A stretch of DNA of 8,012 nucleotides, from positions 1 to 8,012 of the forward strand of contig JBPBPI010000218.1 in assembly GCA_050954885.1 (NCBI GenBank), written 5' to 3'. Position 1 is the stretch's first letter. The number at the start of each line of letters is the position of its first letter. The notes beneath the pieces were generated by a model that saw only the letters and a list, made by a program, of their open reading frames with translations, did no database searches and was not told the DNA's origin. A program made the translations under genes and the position numbers. Source of the DNA: JBPBPI01 sp050954885 (lineage in GTDB: Bacteria > Pseudomonadota > Alphaproteobacteria > Caedimonadales > Caedimonadaceae). Of this stretch, positions 1 to 7,246 are shown in pieces.

Positions 1-2
1 TT

Positions 3-68
3 GCTCATCTTATTGCTGGGATGATCAATTATCAACTTAGACACGATAAACCTTCTCTACAACCTTAA
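3..68 (+). CDS. C-terminal end of an unidentified protein (possible transposase tail)
   Basis: The frame starting at base 3 is open from the window edge and closes with TAA at 66-68, giving about 21 residues that begin AHLIAGMINYQLR and end KPSLQP. The other two forward frames close earlier (TGA at 22-24, TAG at 37-39). A hydrophobic stretch followed by a basic, proline-containing end is reminiscent of the C-termini of some DDE insertion-sequence transposases, but this is recollection, not a match I can test. A short palindrome (ATAAC-TCGG-GTTAT, 71-84) follows directly and could belong to an element end. The rest of the gene is outside the window, and the frame could also be open by chance. 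Confidence 0.3.
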   Translation, partial: AHLIAGMINYQLRHDKPSLQP

Positions 69-151
69 GCATAACTCGGGTTATATATAAATTATTTACC
101 TTTTGCAACTACTATTTTAATTAACACAAATAATTAAAGAAAGTTGCTCTT

Positions 152-697
152 ATGAAAATCAAAACAATTTTATTTTATACTATATTTATTCTTGCTAATT
201 CCTTTCAATCTCAGGCAACAATTGTTCAAATTGAAGAAGAGAATACAAAATTACATTCATGTCTTAATTTTTTTACAAAAATATCCAATAATAATTCAGA
301 CAACATTTATTCAGCGCAAAAATATACAGAATATTTTTCAAATGATATTTTGCTCGTCAGCAATCTTAAACATAATAAACCAAGAAGCGTGTTTATTAAC
401 ACATCTTTATTAAGCACATTGAACGAATCTTATCAAAATAAGTTAATGAATACCATCGGTCATCAAGACTCATATTACGTCAGTAGCTACTACAAAGAAT
501 CATTTAATATCATCAAAGAAAATATTGATCTGTTCACAAAACAACTAAAATCAGTGAGTATGAAAAGAACAATTTCCTTAAAAGAATATGATGCCCTTAT
601 ATTTACTCAAAAAGTAATTGATCAAAAAATAAGCCGCGCCAAAACAGAATTTTCTCTTCGCAATGCTGAAGGTAAATATTTTGTAAAAGTTTCTTAA
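152..697 (+). CDS. Small exported protein of unknown function
   Basis: I do not recognise this 181-residue protein. Residues 1-22 look like a Sec signal peptide: basic MKIK start, a hydrophobic core (ILFYTIFILA) and a likely cleavage site after SQA (residue 22). The mature part, about 159 residues, is polar, rich in Asn, Lys, Ser and Tyr, and has one cysteine (Cys37), so no disulfide within the chain is expected. There is no further membrane segment and no lipobox. Location is therefore inferred as periplasm or outside the cell. The ATG at 152 is chosen because it gives the signal peptide; the sequence before it (AAAGAAAG) is only a weak ribosome binding site. The gene is much more AT-rich than the operon next to it (two sampled 60-base lines are 18% and 28% GC). 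It is transcribed towards cvpA and ends at a strong terminator. It may be lineage-specific or acquired. Confidence 0.7.
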   Translation: MKIKTILFYTIFILANSFQSQATIVQIEEENTKLHSCLNFFTKISNNNSDNIYSAQKYTEYFSNDILLVSNLKHNKPRSVFINTSLLSTLNESYQNKLMNTIGHQDSYYVSSYYKESFNIIKENIDLFTKQLKSVSMKRTISLKEYDALIFTQKVIDQKISRAKTEFSLRNAEGKYFVKVS

Positions 698-712
698 TAC
701 AATTGAATAATG

Positions 713-745
713 AAAGACAATGTACTTTACACATTGTCTTTTTTT
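713..745 (+). terminator. Intrinsic terminator between convergent genes
   Basis: An 11-bp perfect stem (AAAGACAATGT at 713-723 with ACATTGTCTTT at 731-741) closes a 7-base loop and runs into seven T residues (739-745). It lies 16 bases after the stop of the gene at 152-697 and is a textbook Rho-independent terminator for it. Read on the minus strand, the same stem follows the end of cvpA, but its trailing sequence is CATTATT, a poorer U-tract, so it may work weakly for the operon as well. Confidence 0.88.
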
Positions 746-753
746 AGACCAAC

Positions 754-1467
754 TTACTCTTCCTTTTCTTGATTATAATTCTTAAACAACCGATCCATAT
801 TAAGACGATTTTTATTATGATATCCAGATTGTTCTTGCTGAGAAGACAAAGCCCTTGGTTGAGCCAATGTTTTTGTCAATTCTTGAGAGGTTGGATTTGA
901 TAAATGCGGCATTTCCTCTCCTTTATGAACAGAAGGATACGGATGATAAAAAGAAGCAGGAATTGTTTCATGGGGAAGGAAACTTGCCACAAGTTCAGTT
1001 CCCTTAAGAAGATAAGGAAAAGCACGAGATTCTCGCACTTCTGGGGGACGCCTATAGGGTTTGAAATATAAATTAACCATTAAAAAGATAACAATACAAA
1101 TAATACCACCACGAAGGGTACCAAAGATCACACCAAGAGATCGATCTAGTCCTCCTAAAACACTGGCTTTGACCCTTAAAGAAGCCGCACGAGTTATACT
1201 TAAGAGAATAAATAATGAAACGACAAAGATAACCACAATCGTGATTAAATCCGCCACCATTGAATTACCAATCCAATGACGCATAGGTTCTTGAAGAAAT
1301 GTTCGAGTCCAAAAGGTTATTAAAACAGCCCCTACCCATCCCAAGGCACCCAGAAACTCACGGGTAAACCCGCGAATCAACCCAATAAAAATAGATAAAA
1401 TTATAATGGCCAAGCCAATGAAATCGACCACATTTAAAGATGAAGTGTCAAAATTAGGCAGTGACAT
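754..1467 (-). CDS. cvpA: CvpA family inner-membrane protein
   Basis: This 237-residue protein belongs to the CvpA (colicin V production) family of small inner-membrane proteins; the family is linked to envelope stress tolerance, but its molecular activity is not settled. Four membrane segments are visible at about residues 13-33, 36-54, 70-92 and 111-135. The family's glycine-rich signature GGLDRSLGVIFGTLRG spans 105-120. Residues 136-237 form a polar tail rich in Pro, Ser, Gln and Asn. The ATG at 1467 is preferred because AAGGG (1477-1481) sits 9 bases upstream. An in-frame ATG at 1494 would add nine residues but has no ribosome binding site. The gene overlaps the end of radA by 14 bases and is the last gene of the operon. 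In many proteobacteria purF follows cvpA; here it does not. Confidence 0.87.
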   Translation of the reverse strand: MSLPNFDTSSLNVVDFIGLAIIILSIFIGLIRGFTREFLGALGWVGAVLITFWTRTFLQEPMRHWIGNSMVADLITIVVIFVVSLFILLSITRAASLRVKASVLGGLDRSLGVIFGTLRGGIICIVIFLMVNLYFKPYRRPPEVRESRAFPYLLKGTELVASFLPHETIPASFYHPYPSVHKGEEMPHLSNPTSQELTKTLAQPRALSSQQEQSGYHNKNRLNMDRLFKNYNQEKEE

Positions 1468-2869
1468 ATTTTTCAACCCTTTGGGACAAGTCATTTTCAG
1501 GAATAAGATCTGAAATCATATCGACTAAAAATTTATTCTCATTCAATGTAAATGATAGATCTGTTAAATCACTAGAATTTTGAGTTCGACGCCTTTCGGG
1601 AATATAAGCTTGACGAAAACCTAATTTGGCCGCCTCTTTCAAACGTGCATCCATTTGTCCCACCGATCGTATCTCACCTGAAAGACCGACTTCACCACAA
1701 AAAATTGTCTCAGACGGCAAAGCAATGTCATGAAGCGAAGAAATTAAAGCAGCAGCCACCGCTAAATCGGCGGCAGGTTCCGAAATCCTTAACCCTCCGG
1801 CAATATTTAAATAAATATCACGTTGAGAAAATTGGACACCACACCGTGTTTCAAGAACCGCAAGTACCATGGCCAAACGGCTTGAATCCCAACCGATGAC
1901 CGCACGCCGTGGCGTACCAAATGAACTTTGCGCCACCAAGGCTTGAATCTCGACCAACACCGGCCGTGTACCTTCAATACCGGCAAAGACAGCCGAGCCA
2001 CTGACTTGCTGGTGACGTTCTGACAGGAAAAGAGCCGACGGATTGGGCACTTCCATAAGTCCTTGTTGCGTCATCTCAAACACACCAATTTCATCGGTAG
2101 GACCAAAACGATTTTTAACCGCACGTAGAATACGAAATTGGTGGCCGCGCTCGCCTTCAAAATAAAGCACCGTGTCAACCATATGTTCTAAAACACGTGG
2201 TCCTGCAATGACGCCTTCTTTGGTGACGTGCCCCACCATAATGATTGAAATGTTGCGCTTTTTAGCCAATTGAATTAATTCGTGGGTCGATGCTTTGACT
2301 TGACTAACAGAACCAGGGACCGAGTCCAAGCCTTCTAAATACATAGTTTGAATCGAATCGATAATCACAACTGGTGCTTTTTCAGATTCCAAAGCCGCCA
2401 CAATGTCTTGCACTTGAGTGGCAGAAGCCAATTTTAAATTAGAATCACTGACGCCCAATCGTCTAGCACGGGCGCGCACCTGCTCAACAGCTTCTTCACC
2501 TGAAATATAACAACAAGGACGATCTTGACTTAAAGAGGTTGCCACTTGTAGCAACAAGGTTGATTTTCCAATGCCGGGATCGCCACCCACAAGTAATACG
2601 GAGCCTGGCACAATACCACCGCCACACACCCGATCAAATTCTGGAATACGAGTCCAAAGACGAGGTACTTCGGGAGCAAGATCAGTTAAATTTTCAAATT
2701 GAATAGAACTAGAACGTTTTGCTTTAGCAGCACTTTTGACAAAATGACTGGTGCTAACTTTTTCTTCAACCAAAGTATTCCAGCCCTCACAGCCAGGACA
2801 TTTTCCTGACCACTTGGCTTGGGTCAAACCACATTGCTGACACACATAAACAGAATCTGTTTTTGCCAT
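1454..2869 (-). CDS. radA: DNA repair protein RadA
   Basis: RadA (Sms) is a cytoplasmic RecA-like ATPase and hexameric helicase that helps process branched recombination intermediates. At 471 residues it has normal family length (E. coli about 460). In order it shows an N-terminal zinc finger (Cys10, Cys13, Cys24, Cys27), a Walker A motif GGDPGIGKST at 95-104, a Walker B motif VVIIDSIQT at 167-175, and the RadA-specific KNRFG motif at 252-256. It ends in a Lon-protease-like domain from about residue 290, containing GGLRISEPAADLAVAAAL. All key residues are intact. The ATG at 2869 places the zinc finger at the very N-terminus as expected. It starts 11 bases after the mlaF stop; a weak TAGG at that stop may serve as ribosome binding site, so translation is probably coupled. 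Its end overlaps cvpA by 14 bases. Confidence 0.97.
   Translation of the reverse strand: MAKTDSVYVCQQCGLTQAKWSGKCPGCEGWNTLVEEKVSTSHFVKSAAKAKRSSSIQFENLTDLAPEVPRLWTRIPEFDRVCGGGIVPGSVLLVGGDPGIGKSTLLLQVATSLSQDRPCCYISGEEAVEQVRARARRLGVSDSNLKLASATQVQDIVAALESEKAPVVIIDSIQTMYLEGLDSVPGSVSQVKASTHELIQLAKKRNISIIMVGHVTKEGVIAGPRVLEHMVDTVLYFEGERGHQFRILRAVKNRFGPTDEIGVFEMTQQGLMEVPNPSALFLSERHQQVSGSAVFAGIEGTRPVLVEIQALVAQSSFGTPRRAVIGWDSSRLAMVLAVLETRCGVQFSQRDIYLNIAGGLRISEPAADLAVAAALISSLHDIALPSETIFCGEVGLSGEIRSVGQMDARLKEAAKLGFRQAYIPERRRTQNSSDLTDLSFTLNENKFLVDMISDLIPENDLSQRVEKYVTA
1477..1481 (-). promoter_or_regulatory. Ribosome binding site deciding the cvpA start
   Basis: AAGGG on the minus strand lies 9 bases before the ATG at 1467 and inside the 3' end of radA. 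No comparable site precedes the in-frame ATG at 1494, so this site supports the shorter protein. Confidence 0.6.
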
Positions 2870-2880
2870 AAGGTTTTTGC

Positions 2881-3648
2881 CTAACTTACATCAACATTAA
2901 TGGGGCCTTCTGTCTTTCCTTGGATAAATTGTTCTATATAAGGATTACCAGATCGATCGATGTCAGCCACCGGCCCTTGCCAAACGATTTTGCCTTGATA
3001 CAGCATCGCCACACGATCGGCAATATGTCGCGCACTGGCCATATCATGGGTAATGGTGATGGACATGGATCCTAGCTCTGTGATACTTGAGCGAATTAAA
3101 TGATTTATCACACCGGCCATAATGGGATCAAGTCCCGTGGTCGGTTCATCGAAGAAAATAATCTCCGGTTTTGATACAATCGCCCGCGCGAGTGCCACAC
3201 GGCGTTGCATCCCCCCTGATAATTCAGCAGGAGACAAAAGAGCAACTTCTGATCGAAGTCCAACAGCCGCTAGTTTTTCAATGGCCAATGCTTTGCCGTC
3301 ACGCCTGTTGATTTTTTTCTCTTGCAAAAGACGAAACGCAACATTTTCCCAAACACTTAAGCTATCGAACAAAGCAGATCCTTGAAACAACATACTCATC
3401 TTAGCACGAGCTGCTTCAAGGGTTGACTCAGGCGCACCCACCAATTCTGTGCCTTCTAAGCAAATGCGCCCCGAATCAGGTTTCATCAGACCCAAAAGAC
3501 ATTTCAACATCACCGACTTACCAGTCCCCGAACCGCCAATCACCACCAAAGATTCGCCAGCGTTCATCTCAAGTGTAAGGCCTTGCAATACTTTTTTAGG
3601 ACCAAAACTTTTGTGAACATTATCAAGAATAAGTTTAGAATTTTTCAT
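2881..3648 (-). CDS. mlaF: Phospholipid transport ABC ATPase MlaF
   Basis: MlaF is the cytoplasmic ATPase of the Mla transporter, which moves phospholipids between the inner and outer membranes and helps keep the outer membrane asymmetric. The 255-residue protein is complete: Walker A GGSGTGKS at 38-45, Q-loop Gln89 within FQGSALFDSLSVWENVAF (a stretch typical of the MlaF/Ttg2A group), ABC signature SGGMQ at 144-148, Walker B IIFFDE at 163-168, D-loop GLD at 172-174, and switch His201 in ITHD. Its ATG overlaps the mlaE stop as ATGA (3645-3648) and has no ribosome binding site of its own, so it is probably made by translational coupling with its partner permease. The last ~15 residues are polar and short compared with E. 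coli MlaF (269 residues). The family also covers chloroplast-type TGD lipid importers. Confidence 0.93.
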   Translation of the reverse strand: MKNSKLILDNVHKSFGPKKVLQGLTLEMNAGESLVVIGGSGTGKSVMLKCLLGLMKPDSGRICLEGTELVGAPESTLEAARAKMSMLFQGSALFDSLSVWENVAFRLLQEKKINRRDGKALAIEKLAAVGLRSEVALLSPAELSGGMQRRVALARAIVSKPEIIFFDEPTTGLDPIMAGVINHLIRSSITELGSMSITITHDMASARHIADRVAMLYQGKIVWQGPVADIDRSGNPYIEQFIQGKTEGPINVDVS

Positions 3649-4421
3649 TTGCTAAAGAATATCGCCGTTAAAAGATAGTTAAAAAGTAAAATAAAGATAG
3701 AAGATGTAACCACAGCATTGGTGGTCGCAGATCCCACGCCTTGAGCGCCCCCTTGTGAATGATATCCTTGATAACATCCCATGAGGGAGATAAAGAAGCC
3801 AAACACCGCAGCTTTTACCAAACCAGAGATGACATCGATGGCTTCAAGATAGTTAAAGGTTTGTTTTAAATATTGAGCCGGATTGAAACCTAATTTGTAA
3901 ATTGACACCAAATAACCACCAAATACACCAATAATATCAGCAATTAAAACCAAAAGTGGCAGCATGGTGATGCCAGCAATCAATCGAGGAGCCACCAAAT
4001 ATTTCAAAGGGTTGGTAGACAAGGTCGATAGCGCATCAATTTGTTCTGTCACGCGCATGGTACCAATTTCAGCCGCCATAGCAGCCCCAATACGTCCAGC
4101 CACCATAAGTCCCGCGAGCACAGGGGCGAGTTCTCGGGTAATTGACAACACAACCACGGTTGCCACCGCACCTGACGCCGAAAATCTCGAAAATCCTGTA
4201 TGACTTTGAAGCGCCAACACCATACCAGTGAATAAAGCAGTCAAGCCCACCACAGGCAAAGAATAATAGCCAATGTCCATCAATTGTTTAAAAATCTGCT
4301 TTGGATAATAAGGTGGTCGCAATCCAACCCACAAGGTTTGACTTGTAAACAAGGCCAGGCGACCGGTGGTTTCTAAAAAACGAATTAAAAGTTGACCAAT
4401 TTTTTCAACAAAGGTGATCAC
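3645..4421 (-). CDS. mlaE: Phospholipid transport permease MlaE
   Basis: MlaE is the inner-membrane permease that pairs with MlaF (encoded next). The 258-residue length is normal for the family. An amphipathic N-terminal stretch is followed by about five hydrophobic segments, near residues 52-71, 85-108, 147-175, 200-216 and 238-256. Family hallmarks are ELAPVLAGLMVAGRIGAAMA at 97-116, continuing through EIGTMRVTEQIDAL to 131, and GYHSQGGAQGVGSATTNAVV at 219-238. The start codon is GTG, not ATG: GTGA (4418-4421) overlaps the alr stop, and AAGGA lies 6 bases before it, which makes this start convincing. With MlaF it forms the core of the transporter. The MCE-domain partner MlaD, which gives the complex its periplasmic lipid channel, is not encoded in this window and would have to be elsewhere in the genome. 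Confidence 0.93.
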   Translation of the reverse strand: MITFVEKIGQLLIRFLETTGRLALFTSQTLWVGLRPPYYPKQIFKQLMDIGYYSLPVVGLTALFTGMVLALQSHTGFSRFSASGAVATVVVLSITRELAPVLAGLMVAGRIGAAMAAEIGTMRVTEQIDALSTLSTNPLKYLVAPRLIAGITMLPLLVLIADIIGVFGGYLVSIYKLGFNPAQYLKQTFNYLEAIDVISGLVKAAVFGFFISLMGCYQGYHSQGGAQGVGSATTNAVVTSSIFILLFNYLLTAIFFSK

Positions 4422-5596
4422 GCGGTATCCTTTTCCTTTAAATATCGCCGATAATAGCGCGAACCGAGGGATGTGAGAAGTTCATAATGAAAACTTCCTG
4501 CTTGTTGTGATAAATACTGTGCTTTTTCGTATGTGTCAAATAAAGTTGCCCAAGCACCCACATGAACCAAAGACTCTGGGATTTCTGTCACATCAACTAC
4601 CACAAAATCCATAGAGACACGACCAACAACAGGAGCTTTATAGTCGCCAAACCATACGACTCCTCGGCTGGAAAGATTCCAAAAAAAGCCATCGCGATAC
4701 CCTGTACCTAAGGTGGCGAGTTTTGACGGACGAACGCACCGGTAGGTGGCATTATAGCCAATGGTTTGACCCTCAATAGATTCATGACGTTGTACCACCC
4801 GCGCCATGGCTTTCACCGCAGGACGCAATTGTTCCGCCAAAGGATAAGGCCGTGCATAACCCAAAAGGCCAATGCCAGGACGTACTAAATCATAATTATA
4901 GCTGTGGCCTAAGGACAAACCTGATGAATTACTTAGAGAAGCTTTAGCACTTGGTAATATACGGCGCACTTGTTCAAATAAAATTTGCTGACGGTGATTT
5001 TGATCGGTATCAAGATTTTCACTACTGGCCAGATGGCTCATGACAAAGTCTAAATGAAGTCCTTGAAAAGAAGTAGGATCATCTGTCAGATCTCTAACCT
5101 CTTGAAGTGTCAAGCCATTGCGACTCATACCAGTATCGACATGTAACACAGCCGATAATGTTATCGATTGACGTTGCGCATATGTCTGCCAACGTTTAAC
5201 TTGACATTGGTCTACCAAAACCGGCGTTAATCGATCTTTTAAAAAAATTTCTTCTGTTTGAGGCAACACACCAGATAAAACATAAATTGACGCATGTGGT
5301 AGAACAGCCCTTAACTTCATGCCTTCTTCAATGAAAGCCACAAAAAATTGATGACATCCTTGACGCCATAAGGTGGTTGCTACAGCCTTCATTCCCAAGC
5401 CATAAGCATCGGCCTTGACCACACCGGCGATGGCACAATGAGGGGCCAAAATTGATTGTGTCTGACGATAATTATGGACAATTGCCTCAAGATCTATATC
5501 AAGTGCCACTGTAATATGAGGTGGAATTTCAGACATAGAAGGGACAACATAATTGTAACTTTTAGACTCAGGATTGAGTAGATGAACCGCACTCAT
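4418..5596 (-). CDS. alr: Alanine racemase
   Basis: Alr is a PLP-dependent cytoplasmic enzyme that interconverts L- and D-alanine and supplies D-alanine for peptidoglycan. At 392 residues it is slightly long. The PLP-binding lysine is Lys61 in VVKADAYGLG (59-68). HVDTGMSRNG is at 152-161, with Arg159, and His152 stands where Gram-positive enzymes carry a carbamylated lysine. RPGIGLLGY (239-247) lines the PLP phosphate region, the second catalytic base is probably Tyr281 in IGYNATY, and VGRVSMDF belongs to the C-terminal beta domain. The familiar GYADG segment reads GYRDGFFW here. The ATG at 5596 overlaps the dnaB stop as ATGA (5593-5596), which supports it; it adds about 20 residues before the conserved region, and Met21 (5536) is an alternative but lacks a ribosome binding site. 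dnaB-alr adjacency is common in proteobacteria. Confidence 0.95.
   Translation of the reverse strand: MSAVHLLNPESKSYNYVVPSMSEIPPHITVALDIDLEAIVHNYRQTQSILAPHCAIAGVVKADAYGLGMKAVATTLWRQGCHQFFVAFIEEGMKLRAVLPHASIYVLSGVLPQTEEIFLKDRLTPVLVDQCQVKRWQTYAQRQSITLSAVLHVDTGMSRNGLTLQEVRDLTDDPTSFQGLHLDFVMSHLASSENLDTDQNHRQQILFEQVRRILPSAKASLSNSSGLSLGHSYNYDLVRPGIGLLGYARPYPLAEQLRPAVKAMARVVQRHESIEGQTIGYNATYRCVRPSKLATLGTGYRDGFFWNLSSRGVVWFGDYKAPVVGRVSMDFVVVDVTEIPESLVHVGAWATLFDTYEKAQYLSQQAGSFHYELLTSLGSRYYRRYLKEKDTA
4428..4432 (-). promoter_or_regulatory. Ribosome binding site for the GTG start of mlaE
   Basis: AAGGA on the minus strand lies 6 bases before GTG at 4421-4419, inside the last codons of alr. It is the clearest ribosome binding site in the operon and supports the non-ATG start. 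Confidence 0.7.
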
Positions 5597-7071
5597 GATC
5601 TTTGTACAGCGTCTAGATCGCCAAATTTGGTGAGAGATCCCTCAAAATAAAGCTTGATGGTGCCGATGGGTCCGTGACGTTGTTTGGCAATGATAAATTC
5701 AGCAGTATTATGCACTCTGTTCATATTTTCTTGCCATTCTCGGTGTTTGTCTGTGTTTTCTGGTGGTTCTTTCCGGGCTTCATAATATTCTTCCCGGAAC
5801 ACAAAAGTCACCACATCCGCGTCTTGTTCAATCGAGCCAGATTCTCTTAGGTCGGACAGTTGCGGCCTTTTATCTTCCCGTTGTTCCACCGCACGCGATA
5901 GCTGCGACAAAGCAATCACAGGCACATCAAGCTCTTTGGCCAATGCTTTTAAACTTCGTGTGATATCTGAAATTTCTTGGACACGATTTTCATTAGACTT
6001 ACCGCCAGTGCTTGATCCATGAAGCAATTGCAAATAATCGATCACAATCAAATCAAGGCCAAATTTACGTTTCAATCGCCGTGCCCGGGTCCGCAAACCT
6101 GAAATTGACAAAGCCGGTGTGTCATCAATATAAAGTGGTAATTCTGCCAACATACGACCCACATCCAAAAATTTTGGAAAATCATCATGTGAAATATCGC
6201 CACGACGAATTTTATCAGAAGACACCCTAACTTCTTGTGCCAGCAAACGCGTGGCCAATTGTTCTGCTGACATCTCGAGAGAAAAGAATCCCACAATGCC
6301 ACCCCCCTGCATCTGTTTTAAGGATGCTTTGGCGGCGCTGAAGGCGATATTGGTAGCCAGTGCTGTCTTTCCCATAGAAGGACGTCCCGCAATAATAATC
6401 AAATCTGATGGATGCAACCCCCCTAACCATTTATCGACATCTTGAAGACCTGTGGTGACACCCACAATGTGGCTGTCTCTTTTGAAAGCAATTTCAGCAG
6501 ATGCAATGGAAAGAGTTAATGCTTTAGAAAATTTAACAAATCCTCGCTCAGAATGACCTAAAGTGGCAAGATCAAAAAGTCTTTGCTCAGCTCCCTCAAT
6601 CTGTTTAGTGGCAGGAACATCCAAAGCCACGCCAAAGGCTTGATTGATGACTTCTTCACCCACATTGATTAATTGACGCCTGAGGTATAAGTCATGAATA
6701 AGTTCAGCATAATTGCGAACATTGATTACCGAAATCAAAGATTGTGCCAGCTGTGCCAGATACTGCGCACCGCCAATTTCTTGTAAGATTGGATCGCGCT
6801 CAAAGAAATTTTTCAACGTAATGACATCGGCAACTTGACCACGTTCGATTAAATGGCCAATCGCGTGGTAGACCTTACCGTGAATTTCATGACAGAAATA
6901 TTCTGGCATCAAAATTTCAGAAACTTTTTCATAAGCCAGATTGTTATGCAGGAGTGCTGCAAGAAGGGCTTGTTCGGCTTCAATGTTATGCGGCGGCAAC
7001 CTGGTTTCAACCGATTTATCAAGGGTTTGAAGAGATTGATTTGAATTTATCGTAGACAGAGCAAAATCCAT
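5593..7071 (-). CDS. dnaB: Replicative DNA helicase DnaB
   Basis: DnaB is the hexameric 5'-3' helicase that unwinds DNA at the replication fork and binds primase. From the ATG at 7071 it is 492 residues (E. coli 471). The N-terminal domain starts at LPPHNIEAEQALLAALL (25-41) and runs to about 150, followed by a linker. The RecA-like C-terminal domain shows Walker A GRPSMGKT (229-236), catalytic Glu266 in FFSLEMS, Walker B LIVIDYLQL (341-349), ALSQLSR (387-393), DLRESGSIEQDADV (407-420) and an arginine-finger segment AKQRHGP (462-468). No intein is present. The reading frame stays open to a GTG at 7146, but those 25 extra residues do not resemble DnaB; the ATG leaves 25 residues before PPH, close to E. 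coli. Neither start has a good ribosome binding site. It is the first gene of the operon. Confidence 0.96.
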   Translation of the reverse strand: MDFALSTINSNQSLQTLDKSVETRLPPHNIEAEQALLAALLHNNLAYEKVSEILMPEYFCHEIHGKVYHAIGHLIERGQVADVITLKNFFERDPILQEIGGAQYLAQLAQSLISVINVRNYAELIHDLYLRRQLINVGEEVINQAFGVALDVPATKQIEGAEQRLFDLATLGHSERGFVKFSKALTLSIASAEIAFKRDSHIVGVTTGLQDVDKWLGGLHPSDLIIIAGRPSMGKTALATNIAFSAAKASLKQMQGGGIVGFFSLEMSAEQLATRLLAQEVRVSSDKIRRGDISHDDFPKFLDVGRMLAELPLYIDDTPALSISGLRTRARRLKRKFGLDLIVIDYLQLLHGSSTGGKSNENRVQEISDITRSLKALAKELDVPVIALSQLSRAVEQREDKRPQLSDLRESGSIEQDADVVTFVFREEYYEARKEPPENTDKHREWQENMNRVHNTAEFIIAKQRHGPIGTIKLYFEGSLTKFGDLDAVQRS

Positions 7072-7246
7072 AGTTGAAATCACATTAAGGTTAAGTAACA
7101 ATACAAATTGTGAAGGTACTATATCAGGCTCGTGTTCGGTTTTCACGAACTAACATGACCTTGATTGAAAAAATATGATTTCTCAAAAAAAACATATTGA
7201 AATTGGGCAAATTTATAACAATATAAACAACAGGAAATTATTTTAA
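7072..7246. other. Divergent intergenic region
   Basis: This AT-rich stretch separates dnaB (leftward) from the gene at 7247 (rightward) and must carry both start signals unless they are further away. For the rightward gene, TTGAAA (7197-7202) and TATAAA (7222-7227) are a possible pair, but the 19-base spacing is long. For dnaB, TATAGT preceded by TG (minus strand, 7118-7123) could be an extended -10; it has no good -35. In such AT-rich DNA these matches are weak. AGGA at 7232-7235 lies 11 bases before the ATG at 7247. Confidence 0.4.

Noticed and set aside
71..84. Short palindrome ATAAC-TCGG-GTTAT as a terminator
   Set aside because: Only 5 bp of AT-rich stem and no T-tract after it; too weak to call a terminator.
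1468..1494. Nine-residue N-terminal extension of CvpA from the ATG at 1494
   Set aside because: No ribosome binding site before it, while the ATG at 1467 has AAGGG 9 bases upstream.
3964..4203. Open frame antisense to mlaE (79 codons)
   Set aside because: It lies entirely inside a well-conserved permease gene, shows no ribosome binding site of note, and its composition is that of a shadow frame.
6072..6445. Several 64-76-codon frames overlapping dnaB on both strands
   Set aside because: They are out-of-frame or antisense readings of conserved DnaB helicase motifs, with no family resemblance.
7072..7146. 25-residue N-terminal extension of DnaB from a GTG at 7146
   Set aside because: The residues do not resemble DnaB N-termini, and the ATG at 7071 gives a length close to the family norm. 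Left as an alternative.
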